Shown: piece after piece, positions 1-5,147 of the stretch
How the letters are laid out: each line of letters starts with the position of its first letter
Numbering within the stretch: the first letter of the stretch is position 1
Origin: Azovibrio restrictus
Lineage (GTDB): Bacteria; Pseudomonadota; Gammaproteobacteria; Burkholderiales; Rhodocyclaceae
Assembly (NCBI GenBank): GCA_003252145.1
Contig: QKDJ01000106.1
Coordinates: 1 to 9,034, forward strand
Reading direction: 5' to 3'
Length of the DNA: 9,034 nt
Translations under genes and position numbers: made by a program
The notes under the pieces: model-generated
Told to the model about the DNA's origin: nothing
The model's database searches: none
The model's input: the letters and a program-made list of their open reading frames with translations, nothing else

Positions 1-95
1 GCTGTCTCAAGGCCTGGCCCCAGCTTGCTGCCGGACACTACCCCGAGGCCCAGCGCCTCCTGCATAGTCCCACCCCTACGGCCAAGGGCGCCTAG
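1..95 (+). CDS. pth: Peptidyl-tRNA hydrolase, C-terminal fragment (5' end outside window)
   Basis: An open frame enters from the left edge and stops at TAG 93-95. Its last 30 residues include LKAWPQLAAG and the segment EAQRLLHS. This fits the end of bacterial Pth, where a short helix carrying an A-x-x-x-LH pattern closes the protein. Pth hydrolyses the ester bond of peptidyl-tRNAs that drop off the ribosome and recycles the tRNA. The assignment rests on this short tail plus position: pth lies next to ychF in many proteobacteria. The following gene starts 24 bases later on the same strand, so the two are probably co-transcribed. The catalytic residues lie outside the window and cannot be checked. 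Confidence 0.72.
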   Translation, partial: CLKAWPQLAAGHYPEAQRLLHSPTPTAKGA

Positions 96-119
96 GCCCA
101 TACATAAAGGAACGCGAAC

Positions 120-1211
120 ATGAGTCTCAAATGTGGCATCGTCGGCCTGCCCAACGTGGGCAAGTCCACCCTCTTCAACGCCCTGACCAAGGCAGGTATT
201 GAAGCGGCCAACTACCCCTTCTGCACCATCGAGCCCAATGTGGGCATCGTGGAGGTGCCGGATGCCCGCATGGCGGCCCTGGCCGAGATCGTGAAGCCCC
301 AGAAGATGCAGCCGGCCATCGTGGAATTCGTGGATATCGCCGGCCTTGTGGCGGGTGCCTCCAAGGGTGAGGGCCTGGGTAACAAGTTCCTGGCCAACAT
401 CCGCGAGACCGATGCCATCGTGAATGTGGTGCGCTGCTTTGACGACCCGAATGTGGTGCACGTCTCCAACAAGGTGGACCCCATCGCCGACATCGAGACC
501 ATCGTCACCGAGCTGGCCCTGGCCGACATGTCCGTGGTGGAGCGCACCATCAACCGGGACATCAAGAAGGCCCGTTCCGGCGACAAGGATGCCCAGAAGT
601 TGGTGGCCGTCCTGGAAAAGCTGCTGCCCCATCTGAACGAGGGTAAGCCTGCCCGTACCGCGGGTCTTTCCGAAGAAGACAAGGTGTTGTTGAAGCCCCT
701 TTGCCTGCTCACCATCAAGCCCGCCATGTACGTGGGCAACGTGATGGAAGACGGTTTCGAGAGCAACGCCCACCTGGACCGCCTGCGCGAACATGCCACC
801 AAGGAGGGCGCCCCGGTGGTGGCCGTGTGCGCCAAGATCGAAGAGGAACTGGCCGATCTGGACGAAGAGGACAAGACTGCCTTCCTGGCCGACCTGGGCC
901 TGGACGAGCCGGGTCTGAATCGCCTGATCCGTGCCGGTTACGACCTACTCGGTCTGCAAACCTACTTTACCGCCGGGGTGAAGGAAGTGCGCGCCTGGAC
1001 CATCCACAAGGGAGATACCGCCCCCCAGGCTGCAGGTGTCATCCACACAGACTTCGAGCGTGGCTTCATCCGCGCCCAGACCATTGCCTACGCCGATTTC
1101 ATTACCTACAAGGGTGAGCAGGGGGCCAAGGAAGCCGGCAAGATGCGTTCCGAAGGCAAGGAATACGTGGTTCAGGATGGGGATGTGTTGAACTTCCTGT
1201 TCAACGTCTAA
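120..1211 (+). CDS. ychF: Redox-regulated ribosome-binding ATPase/GTPase YchF (OLA1 family)
   Basis: This 363-residue protein has the same length as E. coli YchF and ends with the same NFLFNV. The P-loop GLPNVGKST is at residues 9-17, the G2 region [10 protein letters not shown] at 31-40, and the G3 motif DIAGL at 72-76 followed by the SKGEGLGN switch at 81-88. The base-recognition motif is NVME at 207-210 rather than NKxD, as expected in this Obg-related subfamily, which favours ATP. A helical insert follows G3, and a C-terminal TGS domain spans about residues 278-361. YchF is cytoplasmic, binds ribosomes and is linked to translation and oxidative-stress control. The start is set by AAAGGA at 106-111, eight bases before the ATG. 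Codon choice is strongly biased (GCC, CTG, AAG), more than in the genes to the right, which fits high expression. It sits 24 bases after pth. Confidence 0.97.
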   Translation: MSLKCGIVGLPNVGKSTLFNALTKAGIEAANYPFCTIEPNVGIVEVPDARMAALAEIVKPQKMQPAIVEFVDIAGLVAGASKGEGLGNKFLANIRETDAIVNVVRCFDDPNVVHVSNKVDPIADIETIVTELALADMSVVERTINRDIKKARSGDKDAQKLVAVLEKLLPHLNEGKPARTAGLSEEDKVLLKPLCLLTIKPAMYVGNVMEDGFESNAHLDRLREHATKEGAPVVAVCAKIEEELADLDEEDKTAFLADLGLDEPGLNRLIRAGYDLLGLQTYFTAGVKEVRAWTIHKGDTAPQAAGVIHTDFERGFIRAQTIAYADFITYKGEQGAKEAGKMRSEGKEYVVQDGDVLNFLFNV

Positions 1212-1230
1212 GCCGCAAACTCCTCTCTGT

Positions 1231-1257
1231 AAGCGACTGGCGTATGCCAGGACGCTT
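1231..1257. terminator. Hairpin between convergent ychF and yliI, possible terminator
   Basis: An inverted repeat pairs AAGCG (1231-1235) with CGCTT (1253-1257) and CTGGC (1237-1241) with GCCAG (1246-1250). It has a GTAT loop and a small A/GA internal bulge. It fills the gap between the ychF stop and the yliI stop on the opposite strand, where a shared terminator would be expected. Neither strand has a T-run after the stem: the only homopolymer is the A-run at 1259-1264, which puts T before the stem on the - strand. A classical intrinsic terminator is therefore not well supported. It may instead be an mRNA 3'-end stabiliser. Confidence 0.4.
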
Positions 1258-1264
1258 CAAAAAA

Positions 1265-2416
1265 CTACGGGGTTGTCCGCTTCACCGGTTCCAGGTGTAG
1301 CAGGCAACCCCGGGTTTCTTCCAATAGCCAGATTTTTCCTTCGGGCCCCTGGCGCACATCCCTGATGCGGCGCCCCAGGTCCTCCAGCAGGCGTTCTTCA
1401 CGAATTACGCGATTGTCCCGTACTTCCAGCCGGACCAGCATTTGGCCTCGCAAGGCGCCGACAAACAGGCTGCCTTGCCATTCAGGGAAGAGAGGGCCGG
1501 TATAAAAGCTCATGCCAGAAGGGGCGATAGAGGGCGTCCATACCCATAAGGGGGGCGTGACATCTGGCCGTGAACTGCCTTCCCCAATCTTGAATCCCGT
1601 CACATATTCGCGCCCGTAGGTAATGACCGGCCACCCGTGGTTGCCACCTCGCTGAACCCTATTCACTTCGTCACCTCCTTGAGGCCCGTGTTCGTGGGCC
1701 CACAATTCTCCAGTCAGCGGATGGATGGCAGCTCCTTGGACATTGCGGTGTCCGTAGGACCAGATTTCCGGGCGGGTTTGGGGACGGTTCACGAAAGGGT
1801 TGTCCGGGGGAATCTGGCCATTGCTTTCAATGCGCACGATCTTGCCCAGATGGCTGTTCAGATTCTGAGCCTGGTCCCGGTGGTTGTACCGGTCCCCCAG
1901 GGTGATGAACAGGCGCCCATCCGAACTAAAGGCCAGGCGACTGCCCCAGTGGGCGGAGCCGGCCGGATCGTCCTGCTGGGCGAAAATGATCTGGACGTCT
2001 TCCAGTCGCGTGCCCTCCTGATGAAGCCGGGCTCGAGCCACTGCTGTGCGTGCACCTCGAGGTGTGGCTTGGGTAAAACTGAAAAAGATCAGCCGGTCTT
2101 GTGTGAAGCCGGGGCTGGGGATCACATCCAGCAAGCCCCCTTGGCCTTCAGCCAGGACTGGAGGAAGCCCTGCGATGGGGGGTGACAGGCGGCCCGTTGT
2201 GTCAAGGCGACGCAGGCGACCAGGGCGCTCTGTAATGAGGCGGGTGCCGTCCGGCAGAAAGGCGAGGGACCAGGGATGGTCCAGGCCGCATAAGTCTTCG
2301 GTGACGCTGAACTTTACCGGTCCAGCCGAATAAATCTGCGAGGGGGTTGCCCCCCATGCACTCAGGCTGAACAAACTGAAAAGAAATGGAGCCAGGCATC
2401 GTGGAAATTTGCTCAT
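1265..2416 (-). CDS. yliI: Periplasmic PQQ-dependent aldose sugar dehydrogenase (YliI/Asd type)
   Basis: This 383-residue protein belongs to the soluble glucose/sorbosone dehydrogenase family, six-bladed beta-propellers that oxidise aldoses at C1 using PQQ and Ca2+ in the periplasm. Residues 1 to about 22 form a signal peptide: a short basic start, then FLFSLFSLSA, with likely cleavage around residues 20-23. Family motifs follow in order: PWSLAFLPDG (48-57), HWGSRLAF (156-163) with the probable catalytic His156, ITLGDR (171-176), SYGHRN (220-225), HEHGPQGGDEVN (241-252) in the PQQ/Ca region, and PSIAPSGMSFY (295-305). The open frame continues upstream into gluQ, but the signal peptide and the AGGAAGG site at 2425-2431 fix this start. 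No PQQ-synthesis gene is in the window, so cofactor supply is unknown. The substrate cannot be read from the sequence. Confidence 0.92.
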   Translation of the reverse strand: MSKFPRCLAPFLFSLFSLSAWGATPSQIYSAGPVKFSVTEDLCGLDHPWSLAFLPDGTRLITERPGRLRRLDTTGRLSPPIAGLPPVLAEGQGGLLDVIPSPGFTQDRLIFFSFTQATPRGARTAVARARLHQEGTRLEDVQIIFAQQDDPAGSAHWGSRLAFSSDGRLFITLGDRYNHRDQAQNLNSHLGKIVRIESNGQIPPDNPFVNRPQTRPEIWSYGHRNVQGAAIHPLTGELWAHEHGPQGGDEVNRVQRGGNHGWPVITYGREYVTGFKIGEGSSRPDVTPPLWVWTPSIAPSGMSFYTGPLFPEWQGSLFVGALRGQMLVRLEVRDNRVIREERLLEDLGRRIRDVRQGPEGKIWLLEETRGCLLHLEPVKRTTP

Positions 2417-2424
2417 AGAGATGA

Positions 2425-2431
2425 CCTTCCT
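2425..2431 (-). promoter_or_regulatory. Shine-Dalgarno of yliI
   Basis: On the - strand this reads AGGAAGG, eight bases before the ATG at 2416. It is the strongest ribosome-binding site in the region. It decides the yliI start in favour of the secreted 383-residue form over longer readings that run into gluQ. Confidence 0.8.
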
Positions 2432-2440
2432 GAGGAGAGC

Positions 2441-2464
2441 TTGCCGGTAAACTGTAGCCCATGA
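2441..2464 (+). CDS. Candidate seven-codon leader ORF coupled to gluQ
   Basis: A TTG at 2441 opens a frame of seven sense codons (MPVNCSP if TTG initiates). It ends at TGA 2462-2464, which overlaps the gluQ ATG at 2461-2463 in an ATGA arrangement. GAGGAG at 2432-2437 lies three to five bases before the TTG, depending on how the pairing is counted. By contrast, gluQ has no Shine-Dalgarno within 5-12 bases of its own ATG. A small leader could therefore deliver ribosomes to gluQ by termination-reinitiation. This is read directly from the sequence, but a frame this short arises easily by chance. No homologue is known to me. Confidence 0.25.
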   Translation: MPVNCSP

Positions 2465-3399
2465 TGAGTTCTGATGCCCGTTTGCCCTACCGGGGCCGCT
2501 TTGCACCCAGCCCGACCGGGCCTTTGCATCAAGGGTCTCTGGTGGCTGCCCTGGCCTCTTGTCTGGATGCCAGAAGCCAAGAGGGAGAGTGGTTGTTGCG
2601 CATGGAGGATGTGGATGCCCCCCGCAATGTGCCGGGGGCTGCCGAGGATATTCTGGCCTGTCTGGAGACCCATGGCTTTGTCTGGGACGGCCCGGTGTTG
2701 TGGCAGAGCACCCGTTTGGACGCTTATCGGGCGGAACTGGATCGGTTGCTGGATATGGGCTTGGCCTATGGTTGCGCATGCTCGCGCAAGGAAATAGCCG
2801 AGCGCAGTACAGGCATGGCCATGGACGGTGGTCTGCTCTATCCCGGGAGCTGTCGCGGAGGTCTACCAGAAGGCGTGGCTCCCAGAGCTTGGCGTTTGAA
2901 GGTGGCGGGAGAGATTTCCTTTGCCGACCGGGTTCAGGGGGTGGTACAACAGAATCTGCCCGAGGGTGTGGGGGATTTCGTGCTGTTGCGAGCGGATGGG
3001 CAGTTTGCCTATCAACTGGCGGTGGTGGTGGATGATGCCTTTCAAGGCATCAATCAGGTCGTGAGAGGGGCGGATCTGCTGGATTCCACCCCCCGTCAGA
3101 TCGCACTGCAGCAGGCGCTTGGCTATCCGGAGCCCAGCTATGCCCATGTGCCAGTCGTGACAAACTTAGGGGGGGAGAAACTCTCCAAGCAAACCCTGGC
3201 ACGGGCCCTGGACGCCACTCGGGCGGCAGAAAATCTCGTGTGGGCATTGGACTTCCTGGGGCAAGCTGTGCCCCGGGAACTGGCTCGTGCAGGGCTGGAT
3301 GAGGTTTGGGCCTGGGCTTTGGGCCACTGGGACATGACGCGCATTCCCACCTGCCGGAGCGTGGTGGGAAAGGCTATGCAGGAGTGTCAGGCCGTTTGA
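2461..3399 (+). CDS. gluQ: Glutamyl-queuosine tRNA(Asp) synthetase (GluQ-RS)
   Basis: This 312-residue protein is a truncated class I GluRS paralogue: it has the catalytic domain but no anticodon-binding domain. It activates glutamate and attaches it to queuosine at position 34 of tRNA(Asp), in the cytoplasm. Visible features are FAPSPTGPLHQGSL at residues 14-27 (the HIGH-equivalent, HQGS 23-26), the RMEDVD segment at 47-52, and KLSKQ at 240-244 (the KMSKS-equivalent). A zinc site has Cys105, Cys107, Tyr127 and Cys131, typical of this subfamily. The length is normal. The ATG ATG start leaves M1 or M2 possible, and no Shine-Dalgarno sits at normal distance from either. In many proteobacteria gluQ follows dksA; here it does not, and it sits divergent from yliI. 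Its last 13 bases overlap the 3' end of siaD on the other strand. Confidence 0.95.
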   Translation: MMSSDARLPYRGRFAPSPTGPLHQGSLVAALASCLDARSQEGEWLLRMEDVDAPRNVPGAAEDILACLETHGFVWDGPVLWQSTRLDAYRAELDRLLDMGLAYGCACSRKEIAERSTGMAMDGGLLYPGSCRGGLPEGVAPRAWRLKVAGEISFADRVQGVVQQNLPEGVGDFVLLRADGQFAYQLAVVVDDAFQGINQVVRGADLLDSTPRQIALQQALGYPEPSYAHVPVVTNLGGEKLSKQTLARALDATRAAENLVWALDFLGQAVPRELARAGLDEVWAWALGHWDMTRIPTCRSVVGKAMQECQAV

Positions 3400-4190
3400 A
3401 CCTGGTTCCGGCCGTTGCTTTTGGCTCTCAGCAAGGCCGTGTCTGCTCGGTTCAGTGTGCTGGAGAAACTTTCTTCCGAACGATACTGGGTCAGACCCAG
3501 ACTGGCGGAAATTTTAGGTAGCTCGCCATCGCCTAGAGGAACGCTGAGTTGCCGAATGGCATCGCATACCCGCATGGCCACTTGCGTGGCGAACTCCGCA
3601 GGGGTTTCGGGCAGCAGAATGAGGAACTCTTCCCCGCCCCAGCGACCGCACAAATCATATTCCCGCAGGGCGGATTGAATGGCTCTGCCGATCTCGCACA
3701 GGACCTTGTCGCCCATTTCGTGGCCAAAACGGTCATTGACGGATTTGAAGTGGTCCACGTCCAGAATGCCTAGGGCGTAGGGGGCTTGCTTGCGCTGGGC
3801 TCGGTGGGTTTCCTCCTTCAGGCGCTCCATCAGAAAGCGGCGGTTACCCAGGCCTGTTAAGGGATCACGTAATGCGGCTTCCTTCAGGGCTTCACTCAAT
3901 TCCCGCAGACTGTTTTGATAACGGTCGGAAATGCGCGCCAGCTTTTCCAGACGACGGATTTGCTTGTCGTACTGCTCCGTCAGGGTCAGGCTCTCACTGC
4001 GGGACATGGTGTGAAAGCCATCGGAAATACGAATCAGGCGTTCCAGCCGCTCCTGCTGTTCCTCGCTATAGACCTTGAGTTGGCTCAGGGGAGCGTGGAG
4101 CGGGTTGTCTCGCTGGGCCGGTTCCCTGAGCAGTTGGTCAATGCGGTCCAGCAACTCCCGATCAGAGCTTGCAAGAAGGGGATTGCTCAT
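3387..4190 (-). CDS. siaD: Diguanylate cyclase SiaD, output of the SiaABCD switch
   Basis: This 267-residue soluble protein makes c-di-GMP from two GTP. Residues 1-105 form a predicted helical, largely coiled-coil stalk with no membrane segment. The GGDEF domain starts at DPLTGLGNRR (109-118). It continues with LDVDHFKSVNDRFGH (143-157), where Asp144 is the expected metal ligand, and the active-site loop GGEEF (185-189). The inhibitory I-site REYD (176-179) is intact at the standard distance, so product feedback is expected. Size and architecture match P. aeruginosa SiaD, which is activated by binding unphosphorylated SiaC. The stalk repeats a RISD-containing segment, at about residues 49-61 and 80-93. 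The ATG overlaps the siaC stop (ATGA), suggesting translational coupling, and no separate Shine-Dalgarno is evident. The GGDEF assignment is certain; the SiaD name rests on operon context. Confidence 0.94.
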   Translation of the reverse strand: MSNPLLASSDRELLDRIDQLLREPAQRDNPLHAPLSQLKVYSEEQQERLERLIRISDGFHTMSRSESLTLTEQYDKQIRRLEKLARISDRYQNSLRELSEALKEAALRDPLTGLGNRRFLMERLKEETHRAQRKQAPYALGILDVDHFKSVNDRFGHEMGDKVLCEIGRAIQSALREYDLCGRWGGEEFLILLPETPAEFATQVAMRVCDAIRQLSVPLGDGELPKISASLGLTQYRSEESFSSTLNRADTALLRAKSNGRNQVQTA

Positions 4191-4573
4191 GAGACGAAGG
4201 CGTCGGCAGCAATTTGGAAGGGAAAGGTGCAGTCTTCGCGGAACTCGTCCGCCAAGTCCAGCACCCGTTCATTGCGAGGATCGTAGAACCAGTCCACAGA
4301 GACCTGGCGCCCTGCGGTATGCGCCTCTTCCAGCATGTCGAAAATGTCCATCATGGCCTTTACGGAGCTGGTGTTCATGTAAACCAGGCGCAGTTCCAGG
4401 CGCAGGGGGGACTGTTCCTGGCGCAGGTAGGTTTCAATCCAGCGGATGATCGGATCGAAGAATTCAAAGGAGTTTTCAGGATAGGAGTCACCCTGCATGC
4501 AGAGCAAGCCTTCACCATGCTGAGAGGTGATGGCAGGGGTGGATTGTGTGCCTTGGATATTCAGATCGTTCAT
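4187..4573 (-). CDS. siaC: SiaC phosphoprotein, activator of SiaD (DUF1987 family)
   Basis: This 128-residue protein matches the small SiaC/DUF1987 family in length and pattern. It has an N-terminal strand region, ENSFEFFDPI at 33-42, an amphipathic helix ending WIETYL (45-50), the strand LRLELRLVYMNTSS (57-70), and the WFYDPRNE segment (95-102). In P. aeruginosa, SiaC is phosphorylated on Thr68 by SiaB and dephosphorylated by SiaA; the unphosphorylated form binds and activates SiaD. Here residue 68 is also a threonine, within MNTSS, so the switch residue is conserved in place. The start lies 21 bases after the siaB stop, with only a weak purine-rich AGAAAG upstream. It overlaps siaD by four bases. 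The protein is cytoplasmic, with no signal peptide or membrane segment. Confidence 0.92.
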   Translation of the reverse strand: MNDLNIQGTQSTPAITSQHGEGLLCMQGDSYPENSFEFFDPIIRWIETYLRQEQSPLRLELRLVYMNTSSVKAMMDIFDMLEEAHTAGRQVSVDWFYDPRNERVLDLADEFREDCTFPFQIAADAFVS

Positions 4574-4594
4574 GGTGTCACAAAGCTTTCTAGG

Positions 4595-5137
4595 TCAGAT
4601 GGTGGCGCGCAGGCTGAAGAAGGCACGTCCTTCGTTAGCGTGGGAGAGACTGGCATTCAGGGGCAGGCTGGACTTGCGGGCCACATCAATGAGACCCAGG
4701 CCGGCTCCACTGGCAACCCCTTCTTCCCGGGGGTGGCGCAATTGGGTTTTGTAGGCGGCCTTCAGGGCGGCCTTGTCCATTCCGGCGAGTGCCTGAATCT
4801 TGCCCAGTAGGGCTTCCCCGTCGGATTTATCTACCAGGTTGCCTGCCTGAACCAGGTAATGGCCTTCTCCGTCCTTGGCCACAACCACTGTGGCGGAGCT
4901 TTCCAGCTCACCATAGCCTTTGGTCTTGGCGTAGTGGCGAATGTTCTGGGTCAGTTCCACGTAGATGCTGAAAACATCCATGGCGGATGAGGGTTGAACA
5001 TTCTCCGCCTGCAGGTAGTTCTTCAAGGCATTGCCGATTTCCTCGATCAGGCTGCGGGAAATGGGACCGTTGAAGCAGAGCAGGATGCGGTTGTTGTTGA
5101 AGTGCTCCCTCAGGGAGAACAGATCGATGTTTTCCAT
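4595..5137 (-). CDS. siaB: SiaB, GHKL-fold kinase of SiaC
   Basis: This 180-residue cytoplasmic protein has a compact HATPase-like fold. An N-box-like ELTQNIRHYA at 61-70 (Glu61, Asn65) is expected to bind Mg-ATP, and a glycine-rich SGAGLGLID at 143-151 corresponds to the ATP-lid G box. The N-terminal part (1-55) includes ILLCFNGPIS at 18-27, typical of the family. In P. aeruginosa, SiaB phosphorylates SiaC on Thr68, opposing SiaA and lowering SiaD activity. The logic resembles anti-sigma/anti-anti-sigma partner switching, but the output is c-di-GMP. The gene starts 10 bases after the siaA stop without a clear Shine-Dalgarno, so coupling to siaA is likely. Kinase function is inferred from the family; the residues needed for ATP binding are visible. 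Confidence 0.91.
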   Translation of the reverse strand: MENIDLFSLREHFNNNRILLCFNGPISRSLIEEIGNALKNYLQAENVQPSSAMDVFSIYVELTQNIRHYAKTKGYGELESSATVVVAKDGEGHYLVQAGNLVDKSDGEALLGKIQALAGMDKAALKAAYKTQLRHPREEGVASGAGLGLIDVARKSSLPLNASLSHANEGRAFFSLRATI

Positions 5138-5147
5138 GGGTTACCAG

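Noticed and set aside
212..874. - strand open frame inside ychF
   Set aside because: It is Ser/Arg-rich, typical of the antisense of a GC-rich gene, and ychF is unambiguous.
2417..2779. N-terminal extension of the yliI reading frame by 121 residues into gluQ
   Set aside because: The extension is antisense to conserved gluQ catalytic sequence, is Pro/His/Arg-rich and non-conserved. A signal peptide with a strong AGGAAGG site marks the start at 2416.
3408..3418. GAACCTGGTTC-type short palindrome just after the gluQ stop, considered as a terminator
   Set aside because: The possible stem is five bases with almost no loop and no T-run, and it lies within siaD coding sequence.
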